From an uncultured Oxalobacter sp. (GTDB lineage Bacteria; Pseudomonadota; Gammaproteobacteria; Burkholderiales; Burkholderiaceae_D), in the NCBI GenBank assembly GCA_934270705.1, contig CAKQQG010000009.1, forward strand, positions 1 through 41,591: DNA of 41,591 bases, given 5' to 3'. The stretch's first letter is position 1. Every line of letters starts with the position of its first letter. The notes beneath the pieces were generated by a model, which ran no database searches, was not told the origin of the DNA, and worked only from the letters and a program-made list of their open reading frames with translations. Position numbers and translations under genes: made by a program. Shown piece after piece: positions 8,904 to 17,611 of the stretch.

Positions 8904-10196
8904 TCATTGCATGTCAGGATCGGTCTTTTCCAGCTCGATCGATGCAGCAAGCAACGCCAGCCGTGCGACCACGCCGTACATGTAGAAGCGGTTGGGTGCC
9001 GCCGTACCGGGCTGTGCCCCCCTGTCCGGCAGGGTATGCTGTTGCGCGAATGCAAGCGGTACGAAATGTGCGCCAGGCGCATTGAGATTTTCATTGATGT
9101 CGCGTCTTTCATTGACACGATAGAATCCGCCCACGACATACCGGTCGATCATGTAAACCACTGGTTCAGCCACGGCGTCATCCACTCTTTCAAGCGAATG
9201 CACGCCCTCCTGGATGATGACATCGTGTACCGGAAGCCCTTCTTTCACAACCGACATCTTGTTTCGCTGTTTGCGATTGAGTTCCCTGACCTCGCTGGCA
9301 TCCGTTACCGTCATGATACCCATGCCATAGGTTCCCGCATCGGCCTTGACGATCACAAACGGTTTTTCCTTGATTCCGTATTCCTTGTATTTGCGCCGGA
9401 TCCTGACCAGCACCGAATGCACGCTGGCGGCCAGACATTCTTCTCCCTCATGCGCACCGAAATCGACATGACTGCATTTCGAGAAATACGGATTGATCAG
9501 CCAGGGATCAATGCCCAGCATTTTCGAGAACCGTTTGGCGACATCTTCATAAGCCGCGAAATGATTGCTCTTTCTGCGCACCGTCCATCCGGCATGCAAG
9601 GGCGGGAAAAGGCTCTGTTCGTAAACATTGCGCAGGATATCGGGCGTACCGGAACTCAAATCATTGTTGAGCAAAATGGTACACGGATTGAAATCGCCGA
9701 CTCCGACACGTCGTCCGTTATTGATCCGCACCAGCGGCTCAAGCATCAGCGTCGTCCCGTCCGGCAGGGTAAGGGGGGTCGGCGCCTTGATATCTTCCGA
9801 CAATGAACCGAGCCTGACATTAAGTCCAGTCTGACGCAAAATCTCGATGAGTCTCACGATATTTTGCAGATAGTAGATATTCCGCGTATGACTTTCCGGG
9901 ATCAGTAACAGATTCTTGGCATCCGGACAATATTTTTCGATCGCTGCCATGGTCGCCTGCACGGCAAGCGGCAACATTTCGGCAGACAGGTTATTGAATC
10001 CACCAGGGAACAGGTTGGTATCGACAGGCGCCAGCTTGAAGCCCGCATTGCGCAAATCGACCGAACAGTAAAACGGCGGCGTATGATCCTGCCATTCCAG
10101 ACGGAACCATCTTTCGATGGACGGCGTCGAGTCAATAATGGTTTTTTCCAGTTCGAGCAACGGCCCGTTCAATGCCGTAACCAAATGAGGGACCAT
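8904..10196 (-). CDS. gshA: Glutamate-cysteine ligase, proteobacterial (Acidithiobacillus) type
   Basis: Catalyses the first step of glutathione synthesis. This 430-aa form belongs to the gshA_ferroox type, not the E. coli type. It is recognised by SLSEDIKAPT, NNDLSSG, KADAGTYGMGIM and the GEECLA/MYGVVARLA segments. The ATG at 10196 follows GGAAGGA at ideal spacing; an in-frame TTG ten codons upstream has no such site. Placed at the head of the gshA-gshB-EIIA-ptsH-ptsI run, behind a good promoter at 10275-10303. Confidence 0.95.
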   Translation of the reverse strand: MVPHLVTALNGPLLELEKTIIDSTPSIERWFRLEWQDHTPPFYCSVDLRNAGFKLAPVDTNLFPGGFNNLSAEMLPLAVQATMAAIEKYCPDAKNLLLIPESHTRNIYYLQNIVRLIEILRQTGLNVRLGSLSEDIKAPTPLTLPDGTTLMLEPLVRINNGRRVGVGDFNPCTILLNNDLSSGTPDILRNVYEQSLFPPLHAGWTVRRKSNHFAAYEDVAKRFSKMLGIDPWLINPYFSKCSHVDFGAHEGEECLAASVHSVLVRIRRKYKEYGIKEKPFVIVKADAGTYGMGIMTVTDASEVRELNRKQRNKMSVVKEGLPVHDVIIQEGVHSLERVDDAVAEPVVYMIDRYVVGGFYRVNERRDINENLNAPGAHFVPLAFAQQHTLPDRGAQPGTAAPNRFYMYGVVARLALLAASIELEKTDPDMQ

Positions 10197-10274
10197 AGAA
10201 ATCCTTCCGTTTGCGTTTATCCACAATAAAAACTGCGCATGATCTGCCCCAGTTTCCGTTCATTCTGCACGACA

Positions 10275-10303
10275 ATTATCCCATTTTCATCATACAGTCT
10301 CAA
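10275..10303 (-). promoter_or_regulatory. Probable promoter of the gshA operon
   Basis: Minus-strand -35 TTGAGA (10303-10298) and -10 GATAAT (10280-10275) are 17 bases apart. The predicted transcript start (about 10268) gives a leader of roughly 70 bases before the gshA ATG. This reading rests on sequence match alone. Confidence 0.6.
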
Positions 10304-10620
10304 AATACCAACAACTGTGTCGGGCCTGAAAATACCCTCATCAACAGATCAGCCTGTACCGATTCTCATATACTACCTGTTAATGAGGCGAATTGCTTGA
10401 CATGATACGACTTGCCGGATGATTCTTTCCGGCTTGTACCGTATTTCCGTTTTTGCACCGATCCTCACCTGTATAGCGCATTTTCTTGTGCAAATCCTTG
10501 TCTGCCAAATCCGCAGCAGGCAATAGTCCGCTAAAATAGATACGCTTATCCAACATCGGGATGATGGCTCTGTCGCTCGTTGCCTGACAGACGGTTTTCC
10601 ATCCATGCAAAGGAAATATC
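10304..10620. other. Intergenic region between gshA and the ubiK-like gene
   Basis: Divergent control region of about 300 bases with no convincing gene. A plus-strand TTGACA (10397-10402) is followed at 17 bases by only a poor -10 (TGATTC), and a TAAAAT (10532-10537) has no good -35. GCCGG/CCGGC around 10413-10432 could form a small hairpin. The plus-strand gene starts after AAAGGAAATATC. No tRNA or known RNA motif is visible. Confidence 0.5.
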
Positions 10621-10893
10621 ATGAGCAAGAAGCTACTGGACGATTTACAGGCCAAACTCGGACAAATCATGTCCACGTCTCCCGCGAAAGATATCGAACG
10701 CAATATCCGCGCAGTCCTGACACAAGCCGTCTCAAGACTGGATGTCGTCACCGCGGAAGAATACGAAGTCCAGAAACTGCTTATTGCACGGCTCGAAAAC
10801 AAGATTCTGTCGCTTGAAGCGCGCCTGTCGGAGCTGGAACACAAGCTTCGGCATATGGAAACACCCACATCCCATCCAGACGGCGAAAAATGA
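10621..10893 (+). CDS. ubiK: UbiK-family accessory protein (BMFP/YqiC domain)
   Basis: 90-aa protein of the membrane-fusogenic/UbiK family, which helps ubiquinone biosynthesis and forms trimeric coiled coils. It opens MSKKLLDDLQAKLGQIM and has a C-terminal coiled coil (EEYEVQKLLIARLENKILSLEARLSELEHKL), preceded by a helix with VLTQAVSRLDVVT, all typical of the family. AAAGGA precedes the ATG. Its stop overlaps the start of the comM/yifB gene in an ATGA, so the two are probably translated together. Family is clear; the specific role in ubiquinone synthesis here is inferred. Confidence 0.85.
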   Translation: MSKKLLDDLQAKLGQIMSTSPAKDIERNIRAVLTQAVSRLDVVTAEEYEVQKLLIARLENKILSLEARLSELEHKLRHMETPTSHPDGEK

Positions 10894-12410
10894 GTCTCGC
10901 CATTCTCAAGAGCCGCTCGCTTTCCGGAACGAACGCACCTGAAGTGACAGTAGAAGTTCACATCGCCAACGGATTGCCGGCTTTCACTATCGTCGGTTTG
11001 CCAGAAACCGAAGTCAAGGAAGCGCGCGACCGTGTCCGTGCGGCGCTGCAAAACAGTCGCTTTGAATTCCCCGCCAGACGGATCACCGTCAATCTGGCTC
11101 CGGCTGATTTGCCTAAAGAATCGGGACGTTTCGATTTGCCAATCGCACTGGGCATTCTCGTTGCATCCGGACAAATCCGTCAGAACCGGTTGACTGACTG
11201 TACATTCGCCGGCGAATTGTCGCTATCCGGCGAATTGCGCCCGATCCGCGGCGTGCTGGCCATGGCATGCGCCATCCGGCAATCATATCCTGATGCAGCC
11301 GGCCATGCCTTCATCGTCCCGCGCGACAATGCCCCGGAAGCCGCCCTTGTTTCCGGCCTTTCGGTATTGCCCGCCGACACATTGCTCGATGTCTGCGCAC
11401 ACATCAACGGAGATCACGGGCAACCGGTTCTGCATCCTTTTGCCGAGACACCTGTCACACACACGCCACAATATCCCGACTTCAGCGATGTCAAAGGACA
11501 GCAACAAGCCAAGAGAGCGCTGGAAATCGCTGCGGCAGGACGCCACAGTGTCCTGATGAGCGGTCCGCCCGGCACCGGCAAGACGATGCTGGCATCCCGC
11601 CTGGTCGGCATATTGCCACCGATGACGGAGCAGGAAGCCATGGAATCTGCCGCAATCGGTTCCATCAGCGGGACATTCAGTCCGTCACAATGGAAAGTCC
11701 GGCCGTTTCGCGCACCGCATCATACCGCTTCGGCCGTTGCGCTTATCGGCGGCGGCAGCATACCGCGACCCGGTGAAGTATCGCTTGCGCATCATGGCGT
11801 CCTGTTTCTTGATGAGTTGCCCGAGTTCGACCGTCACGTCCTCGAAGTCTTGCGTGAACCCCTTGAATCCGGTCATATCGTGATTTCACGGGCAGCCAGA
11901 CAAGCGGATTTTCCGGCACGTTTCCAGCTGGTTGCCGCCATGAATCCCTGTCCATGCGGCTACCACGGTCATCCTTCCGGAAAATGCCACTGTACGCCAG
12001 ATGCCATCGCCCGTTACCAGCGAAAAATATCGGGGCCGCTACTCGACCGCATCGATATCCAGATACAAATCAATGCGCCCGGACAGGAAGAACTGTCAAA
12101 ACGGCCTGACGGCGAGTCATCCGCCACCATTGCAGCGCGTGTCGGTCGCGCTTTTGACTTGCAGTTGAAGCGGCAAGGCAAACCCAACAATTTGCTCGAT
12201 GTCAGGGAAATCGATACGTTCTGTGTACCGGAAAAAGCCGGAGAACAGTTGCTCAGGGCAGCCATGTCTCGCTTTATGTGGTCTGCGCGTGCATACCACC
12301 GTGTTCTGAAAATTGCCAGAACCATCGCCGATCTGGCAGACTCGGAACCGGTTTTGCCCGGGCATATCGCCGAAGCGATTCAGTACAGAAGGGCGCTGAA
12401 AGATATGTGA
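10890..12410 (+). CDS. comM: YifB/ComM-family Mg-chelatase-like AAA+ ATPase
   Basis: 506-aa AAA+ protein. Its family includes ComM, a hexameric helicase promoting branch migration during natural transformation. The N-terminal Lon-protease-like domain includes GLPAFTIVGLPETEVKEARDRVRAAL. Walker A is GPPGTGKTMLA (around residue 222) and Walker B is GVLFLDELPEF. The family cysteine cluster MNPCPCGYHGHPSGKCHC is followed by the arginine-bearing GPLLDRIDI, and a C-terminal magnesium-chelatase domain completes it. Whether this organism is transformable cannot be seen; many non-transforming bacteria carry the gene. Confidence 0.92.
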   Translation: MSLAILKSRSLSGTNAPEVTVEVHIANGLPAFTIVGLPETEVKEARDRVRAALQNSRFEFPARRITVNLAPADLPKESGRFDLPIALGILVASGQIRQNRLTDCTFAGELSLSGELRPIRGVLAMACAIRQSYPDAAGHAFIVPRDNAPEAALVSGLSVLPADTLLDVCAHINGDHGQPVLHPFAETPVTHTPQYPDFSDVKGQQQAKRALEIAAAGRHSVLMSGPPGTGKTMLASRLVGILPPMTEQEAMESAAIGSISGTFSPSQWKVRPFRAPHHTASAVALIGGGSIPRPGEVSLAHHGVLFLDELPEFDRHVLEVLREPLESGHIVISRAARQADFPARFQLVAAMNPCPCGYHGHPSGKCHCTPDAIARYQRKISGPLLDRIDIQIQINAPGQEELSKRPDGESSATIAARVGRAFDLQLKRQGKPNNLLDVREIDTFCVPEKAGEQLLRAAMSRFMWSARAYHRVLKIARTIADLADSEPVLPGHIAEAIQYRRALKDM

Positions 12411-12452
12411 TTTCAGAATTTTCAGCCTGTCATATTTATTCGGGAGAAAAAC

Positions 12453-12854
12453 ATGCTTGTTATATTCAAATCAAAAGCCGGCGCGGACATCATGATGTTC
12501 GAGGAAAACGCCAAGCAAATTCTCGATCTTTTCGGGAAAGACACGGAAAAAGGTATCATCACATCCGATGAAACCGAAGCCGCCATCGTCAAGCTCGAAA
12601 AGGAAATCGCACGAAGAAAACAGATCGAAGCAGAGGAAAAGGCCGAACGGGAGCGTCTGGAAAAAGAAGAACAGGAACGAAAGGAACGGGAACAGGACGA
12701 CGACAAAAATGAGGATGACGATCCGTACAAGGAAAAGAAAAGAAAACCGCCGAAACCGGAACCGCCTGTCAGCTTCGCGGCACGCTCCTATCCTTTCCTG
12801 CAGCTGCTCAAGGCCGCACATAAAAAGAAAAAAGACATTTACTGGGGAGCCTGA
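12453..12854 (+). CDS. DUF1840 domain protein
   Basis: 133-aa cytoplasmic protein of unknown function, of a family largely confined to betaproteobacteria. The N-terminus MLVIFKSKAGADIMMFEENAKQILDLFGK and the C-terminal SYPFLQLLKAAHKKKKDIYWGA are the conserved ends. Between them is a long, highly charged helix (residues about 45-105) rich in Glu, Lys and Arg, ending in an Asp/Asn-rich stretch and a Lys-Pro segment. This linker looks longer than in relatives I recall. It follows comM by 42 bases; no function is proposed. Confidence 0.85.
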   Translation: MLVIFKSKAGADIMMFEENAKQILDLFGKDTEKGIITSDETEAAIVKLEKEIARRKQIEAEEKAERERLEKEEQERKEREQDDDKNEDDDPYKEKKRKPPKPEPPVSFAARSYPFLQLLKAAHKKKKDIYWGA

Positions 12855-12883
12855 TACGCACCGGTCGTTGTCATACCGGACTG

Positions 12884-12917
12884 TATCCGAGATTTCAGCC
12901 ATCGGATATTCATTTTG
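12884..12917 (+). terminator. Possible terminator after the DUF1840 gene
   Basis: TATCCGA (12884-12890) pairs with TCGGATA (12902-12908) around an 11-base loop and is followed by TTCATTTTG. A second small hairpin, CCGGT/ACCGG (12861-12879), precedes it. The T-tract is interrupted, so this is a weak call. Confidence 0.4.
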
Positions 12918-12975
12918 TGGACGCTTTTTCAGTACAATGACGGATCGGTTGTATTACTGACTATGGACTGATCGA

Positions 12976-13581
12976 ATGATTTTCAACGCTTTAAAAAAAT
13001 ACAAACTGCTTCTTCTCTGCCTGTTTATCGCACCTGCCGTTTCCATCCTGACGGGATGCGCCCGTCCGAACGACGAGGATATGGTCGATATGCTGTCGAA
13101 AGCCTATCAATGCAAATGGATCAAGGTCGGTTCTTACGAAAAAACCGATTCCTTGCCTGGCATCTGGACATATGTCGCCCAGTACGACTTCACGCTCCGT
13201 TTCCGTGAAGGTGAAGCGGGCGCCTACAAGTTCATGAAAGGCTTGTACAACACCGTACCCGGTGAGACCGACTGGCAAAAGGTTCTGCAAAATCCGAATG
13301 CGCGCGCCTATATCCGTGACAACTGTTCTCCGCCTGCACAAAAAATCATGGAACAGATCGCCATCCGCACCTATATGCAACTGGACGACAAGAAAATGTC
13401 CACGATCCGCATCCCCCTGTCGGTCAGCCTGTCGGGATGGGCCGAAACTTCTTCCGGTCGCGGCGGGTGGAATATGGATATGCGCCGTGACAAGGTCAAA
13501 ACCGATTTTGCATGGTCCGAACCGATCCAGAGAAAGGATCTGACGGCGAAGATGTCTCCCGTGCCATCTTCCGGCAAATAA
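12976..13581 (+). CDS. Putative lipoprotein of unknown function
   Basis: 201-aa protein with a lipoprotein signal peptide: a basic start (KKYK), a hydrophobic stretch, and a lipobox ILTGC with lipidated Cys28. The mature part has no domain I recognise. It includes a conserved-looking LSKAYQCKWIKVGSYEKTDS segment and a C-terminal half with several basic and aromatic residues. Ala29 at +2 predicts outer-membrane sorting. There is no clear Shine-Dalgarno site; TACAAT at about 12934 could be a -10. It converges on the methyltransferase gene with a 21-base gap. Confidence 0.8.
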   Translation: MIFNALKKYKLLLLCLFIAPAVSILTGCARPNDEDMVDMLSKAYQCKWIKVGSYEKTDSLPGIWTYVAQYDFTLRFREGEAGAYKFMKGLYNTVPGETDWQKVLQNPNARAYIRDNCSPPAQKIMEQIAIRTYMQLDDKKMSTIRIPLSVSLSGWAETSSGRGGWNMDMRRDKVKTDFAWSEPIQRKDLTAKMSPVPSSGK

Positions 13582-13602
13582 GATTCTGTCCTCTTTTCCG
13601 GC

Positions 13603-14781
13603 TCACAGCCGCCCGCTTCTGTCGATCGCCGACATGAATGCGGGTGGTCTGATTCGGTGTCCCAATACCATGACCTTGAACAGTTCGCCCATCTCCGCGG
13701 GTGACAGCAGGGTCTGAACCGCACGTAACTGTGCGGTATCGCCCGTATTGCTTTTCGCCGCTTTCCCAAGCCTTTCAAGCAGTCCTGCTCCGATGAGGAA
13801 AGCCGCCTGATTCGCGTAGCACAGTACATCCAGTCTGCCCCTTTCCGCTTCGCGGGCGACTGCCGTAAAATCGATATGCGCCGTCACATCTTCCAATCCC
13901 GGAAGATGAAACGGGTCGGTATGCGCCTGATGCCGGTAATGGCACATCAGCGTTCCGCTGCTTCTGTCGGGATGGTAATACTCGTGTGCGGGAAATCCGT
14001 AATCGGACAATACCAACGCACCCGCATTTCCCAATGCCAGCATATCGGCCAGCGTCCGGACAAATCCGGATGCGCGGGTATGGATTTCCGTGATATATCC
14101 TTCCGCAAGCCCGTCCGCATCCGGAATCCTGCATGCGATGGCTTTCGACAAAGTGTCATCGGCAGGTCGTTCGCGCATCACCAGTTCACCGTCTTCACAA
14201 GCAACGCCCAACTCATGCCAACTTCCGCCTCGCCTGACAACCAGCTGCACCGGTATGGCATCAAGCACTTCGTTGGCAATCACCACACCGTCGAAACGTT
14301 CCGGCAATGCCGTCAACCAGCACACCGCGTCATATCCGGCCAATGTCTGTTGCTGGCACTGACGCAATTCCCCCGACAGTTCCAGTATGCTGTACTGCAT
14401 CGCCGGTCTGCCGGCTTCCGCCAGTTCATCCATGATGTCGCGCGCCAGTTTGCCGGTTCCCGCTCCGAATTCCAGTATGCGCATACCGGTCTGTTCCAGT
14501 ATCGGCAATATGGCTTGGGCAAGCGTCCTGCCGTAAAGCGTACTGATTTCAGGTGCCGTAACGAAATCTCCGTCTCTGCCGAACTTGACCGAACCGCCGC
14601 TGTAATAACCCAGTGCCGGTTCATACAAAACCCGATCCATATATTCGGCAAACGACATCCAGCCGTCCTGAAATGCAATATCCCGGATGATTTTCCGCTT
14701 CAGCCTGTCGGATAAAGCGATTTCTTCCGGAGGAATTTTCGCGCTTGTCATATAGGACACTCTTTCCTGTCGATCATTCAT
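13603..14781 (-). CDS. MidA/NDUFAF7-family SAM-dependent methyltransferase
   Basis: 392-aa class I methyltransferase of the COG1565 family. Mitochondrial members methylate an arginine of a complex I subunit; bacterial targets are poorly known. Motifs are GYYSGGSVKFGRDGDFVTAPEIS (family signature, about residues 58-80), the SAM-binding ILEFGAGTGKLA, VIANEVLDAIPV and LSDYGFPAHEYYHPDR. The ATG at 14781 has little ribosome-binding sequence, while an in-frame ATG at 14751 has a slightly better one, so the start is uncertain by 30 bases. It is transcribed away from the pterin cluster. Confidence 0.88.
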   Translation of the reverse strand: MNDRQERVSYMTSAKIPPEEIALSDRLKRKIIRDIAFQDGWMSFAEYMDRVLYEPALGYYSGGSVKFGRDGDFVTAPEISTLYGRTLAQAILPILEQTGMRILEFGAGTGKLARDIMDELAEAGRPAMQYSILELSGELRQCQQQTLAGYDAVCWLTALPERFDGVVIANEVLDAIPVQLVVRRGGSWHELGVACEDGELVMRERPADDTLSKAIACRIPDADGLAEGYITEIHTRASGFVRTLADMLALGNAGALVLSDYGFPAHEYYHPDRSSGTLMCHYRHQAHTDPFHLPGLEDVTAHIDFTAVAREAERGRLDVLCYANQAAFLIGAGLLERLGKAAKSNTGDTAQLRAVQTLLSPAEMGELFKVMVLGHRIRPPAFMSAIDRSGRL

Positions 14782-14843
14782 GCCATCAGTCTAACGCCAA
14801 ACCTTCAAAAGGTCGTCTTTTGCAGATTGACATGGCATGATCC

Positions 14844-14873
14844 CTGACGCAAGTCCGCCGCTTCGCGTACAAT
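14844..14873 (+). promoter_or_regulatory. Possible promoter of the folM-like/folB/ttcA cluster
   Basis: -35 CTGACG (14844-14849) and -10 TACAAT (14868-14873) are separated by 18 bases. The predicted start of transcription is about 25 bases before the ATG at 14907. The -10 is good and the -35 is moderate. Confidence 0.45.
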
Positions 14874-14906
14874 TTCGTTTTCTACATAGCAAAACGACTT
14901 TCTGTC

Positions 14907-15695
14907 ATGTCCTGTCCGTCATCGAAAATTGCAGTGGTCACCGGCGCTGCCAGACGTATCGGCCGCGTTATCGCACTGTTTCTTGCCGAACATGGCTGGG
15001 ATGTTGCCGTGCATTACCGTTTTTCCGAACAGGACGCGATGCAAACGGTACAGGATATCCGCAAACTGGGACGCCGCGCCGTTGCACTGCGATGCGACCT
15101 GACGGATGAAGATGCCGTCAATGGTCTTCTCAAACGTGTTCAGCAAGCGCTTGGCACGCCATCGTGTCTCGTCAACAACGCTTCTGTATTCGAACACGAC
15201 AGCGTGACCGACTTTTCGGCGCATTCGCTGGATTTTCATATGCGCACCAATCTGACGGCACCGGTACTGCTTTCCCGTGCACTGTACGCCATGACGCCGG
15301 AAGGAGAACAATCGGTCGTCATCAATCTGCTGGACCAGAAACTGGACAATCTCAACCCCAGTTTCCTGTCCTATACCCTGTCGAAAGCCGCCCTGAATAC
15401 CGCGACCACCTTGCTGGCGCAGGAACTGGCACCGAAACTGCGTGTTGTTGGCATCGCTCCCGGCATTACTCTCGTTTCGGGCGAACAGACCGAACAGGAT
15501 TTCCAGATTGCACACAAAAACACCCCGCTGGGACGTTCCAGCACGCCTGAGGACATCGCCTCGGCCGTCTGTTTCGTAGTCGATTCTCCGGCCATAACCG
15601 GCACGACCATCATGGTCGACGGCGGGCAACACCTGATTCCGCTATCGCAGGACGTCATGTTCATCGCCAAAATGAGCGCTCAAAACAATTCGTAA
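14907..15695 (+). CDS. Pteridine/dihydromonapterin reductase-like SDR
   Basis: 262-aa short-chain dehydrogenase resembling PTR1 and FolM, NADPH-dependent reductases of dihydropterins. The cofactor motif is TGAARRIGR near the N-terminus; the doubled arginine is typical of pteridine reductases. NNAS, YTLSK (catalytic Tyr-x3-Lys) and the terminal TGTTIMVDGGQHL are all present. It is followed after only 4 bases by folB, a folate/monapterin enzyme, which supports a pterin substrate. Use of that substrate is inferred, not shown. Confidence 0.85.
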   Translation: MSCPSSKIAVVTGAARRIGRVIALFLAEHGWDVAVHYRFSEQDAMQTVQDIRKLGRRAVALRCDLTDEDAVNGLLKRVQQALGTPSCLVNNASVFEHDSVTDFSAHSLDFHMRTNLTAPVLLSRALYAMTPEGEQSVVINLLDQKLDNLNPSFLSYTLSKAALNTATTLLAQELAPKLRVVGIAPGITLVSGEQTEQDFQIAHKNTPLGRSSTPEDIASAVCFVVDSPAITGTTIMVDGGQHLIPLSQDVMFIAKMSAQNNS

Positions 15696-15699
15696 CACC

Positions 15700-16095
15700 A
15701 TGCATACACTTCTTCATCCCAAACTGATCAATTGCCGAAGACTCTTTTTACGCAATTACGAGGTACCGGTCAGGATCGGCGTCCATGATTTCGAGAAAAA
15801 ACGTGCCCAGCGTCTGCTGGTCAATGTGGACCTGTATATCCCGCTGTCACTCTCGACGCCGGTCAACGACCAGCTGTCCGAAGTGGTCGATTATTCATTC
15901 ATTCGTGATACGCTGGCCGAACGGACATCGAAAGGTCATATCAACCTTCAGGAAACCCTGTGCGACGATGTCGCGCGCATGCTGCTTGCCCATCCGCATG
16001 TCATGGCCGTACGTGTGTCTACCGAAAAACCCGATGTATATGAAGATTGCGAAAGTATCGGTGTCGAAATCTTCCGTTTCCGTGAAGATCTCTGA
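15700..16095 (+). CDS. folB: Dihydroneopterin aldolase
   Basis: 131-aa enzyme that splits dihydroneopterin to 6-hydroxymethyl-dihydropterin in folate synthesis. The [22 protein letters not shown] segment holds the substrate-binding glutamate. VVDYSFIRD and [21 protein letters not shown] (catalytic lysine) follow the family pattern. The N-terminal 12 residues before LFLRNY are slightly longer than in E. coli FolB. Cotranscribed with the SDR upstream and ttcA 17 bases downstream. Confidence 0.93.
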   Translation: MHTLLHPKLINCRRLFLRNYEVPVRIGVHDFEKKRAQRLLVNVDLYIPLSLSTPVNDQLSEVVDYSFIRDTLAERTSKGHINLQETLCDDVARMLLAHPHVMAVRVSTEKPDVYEDCESIGVEIFRFREDL

Positions 16096-16112
16096 AGAAA
16101 TCCCGGTTTGAC

Positions 16113-16943
16113 ATGGCAACGCGCAGACAGTTTTACAAAGCCGGCTTCGAGAACAACAAGCTGACCAAACGCCTGTACCGGCAGGTCGGCAAGGCCATCG
16201 GCGATTTCAACATGATCGATGATCAGGACAAGGTCATGGTCTGCATGTCAGGCGGCAAGGACAGTTTCGCCCTGCTCGATATCCTGCTGGGTTTGCAGGC
16301 TCGCGCGCCGGTTCATTTCGATATCGTCGCCGTCAATCTGGACCAGCATTTTCCGGGATTTCCCAAAGATATCCTGCCAGCCTATCTCAAGGAACGCAAT
16401 GTCCCGTTCCATATCGAATCGCAGGATACATACAGCATCATCGGACGACTGATTCCCGAAAACAAGCCGGTCTGTTCCCTCTGTTCCAGACTACGGCGCG
16501 GGATTCTCTATCGTGTCGCAGGAGAACTGGGCGCGACAAAAATCGCACTGGGACACCATCGTGATGATGTACTGGAAACATTTTTTCTGAATCTGTTTTT
16601 CGGTTCCAAACTCAAGGCCATGCCACCCAAGCTGAAAACCGGCGATGGCCGCCATATCGTCATCCGGCCGCTGACCTATGTGCGCGAAGCCGATATCGAA
16701 CGGTTCGCTGCATTGCGCGACTATCCGGTTTTTCCGGAAAACCTGTGCGGTGCGAAAGAAAACCGGCAACGCCGTCATATCAAGATGATGCTGCGCGAGT
16801 GGGAAAAACGCTATCCCGGCCGTATCGAAAACATTTTTTCGTCGCTGTCCACCGTTGTACCTTCACATCTGATGGACCGCGATCTTTATGACTTCGGCGC
16901 ACTGGTGGCAAACCCCGTCGAGAAGGAACCGGATTTATCTTGA
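16113..16943 (+). CDS. ttcA: tRNA 2-thiocytidine biosynthesis protein TtcA
   Basis: Fe-S dependent ATP pyrophosphatase that thiolates cytidine 32 in tRNA. The PP-loop SGGKDS is at residues 46-51, and Cys121 and Cys124 form the CSLC cluster motif. [15 protein letters not shown] follows, and a third cysteine lies in [11 protein letters not shown]. Length (276 aa) fits the short TtcA class. It is the last gene of the pterin cluster, and its end overlaps the convergent rfaE2 by 9 bases. Confidence 0.95.
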   Translation: MATRRQFYKAGFENNKLTKRLYRQVGKAIGDFNMIDDQDKVMVCMSGGKDSFALLDILLGLQARAPVHFDIVAVNLDQHFPGFPKDILPAYLKERNVPFHIESQDTYSIIGRLIPENKPVCSLCSRLRRGILYRVAGELGATKIALGHHRDDVLETFFLNLFFGSKLKAMPPKLKTGDGRHIVIRPLTYVREADIERFAALRDYPVFPENLCGAKENRQRRHIKMMLREWEKRYPGRIENIFSSLSTVVPSHLMDRDLYDFGALVANPVEKEPDLS

Positions 16944-17414
16944 ACGTCTGACCTTTTCCAGCAGTGCCGTCGTCGAACGGTCGTACTGGAAGTCGATCGA
17001 CCTGACCTGTCCACCATACGAAAGCACTTCCCGTCCTTCCGGAATGGCATGCATATCGTAATCCCCGCCCTTGACATAAATATCCGGGCGACATTCCCGA
17101 ACGATCGCCTGTGCCGTATCTTCGCCAAACGGCACGACTGCACTGACCGATTCCAGCGCGGCGAGAACCGCCATCCGATCCTCGCAAGTATTGATCGGGC
17201 GATCGTCGCCCTTGCCGAGTCGTCTGACCGAATCGTCCGTATTGACGGCCACCACAAGGGAAGCACCCATTGCACGTGCCTGTTCCAGGTAGGTCACATG
17301 CCCGCGATGCAAAATATCGAATACACCGTTCGTCAATACGACCGGTTTCGGCAAACCGGCAACCTTCGACACAATCGAGGAACGGTCGCATATTTTTTCG
17401 TAAAAAGAAGCCAT
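16935..17414 (-). CDS. rfaE2: D-glycero-beta-D-manno-heptose 1-phosphate adenylyltransferase
   Basis: Stand-alone nucleotidyltransferase half of HldE, making ADP-heptose for the LPS inner core. [21 protein letters not shown] contains the HxGH nucleotide-binding motif, followed by [19 protein letters not shown] and VKGGDYD. Start 17414 has AGGA at good spacing; an ATG 24 bases further upstream does not. No kinase domain (RfaE1) is attached, so that step must be encoded elsewhere, as usual in betaproteobacteria. Its stop codon lies inside the 3' end of ttcA on the other strand. Confidence 0.93.
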   Translation of the reverse strand: MASFYEKICDRSSIVSKVAGLPKPVVLTNGVFDILHRGHVTYLEQARAMGASLVVAVNTDDSVRRLGKGDDRPINTCEDRMAVLAALESVSAVVPFGEDTAQAIVRECRPDIYVKGGDYDMHAIPEGREVLSYGGQVRSIDFQYDRSTTALLEKVRRSR

Positions 17415-17611
17415 CCGGATATCCTGAAAAACTGTCATGCCTTGCTACCGACGACAGAAAAACACACAGGTGACATCTCGAAATGCCTGCCGACCGCGCC
17501 CGTCATGGTAAGCTGTCACCGTTTCCTTTTTGTTGTCGGGTATCAGCTACCGGCAGGATGGCATGACCCGCCGGTAATTGTTCATTATTACATGCCGACC
17601 GGAACTACGAA

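Noticed and set aside
10397..10425. Plus-strand promoter TTGACA ... TGATTC for the ubiK-like gene
   Set aside because: The -35 is perfect, but the -10 matches poorly and the implied leader would be about 190 bases; not strong enough to annotate.
10380..11174. 264-codon minus-strand frame covering the gshA-ubiK gap and the start of comM
   Set aside because: It overlaps two well-supported plus-strand genes, has unusual Ser/Cys-rich composition and no start signal.
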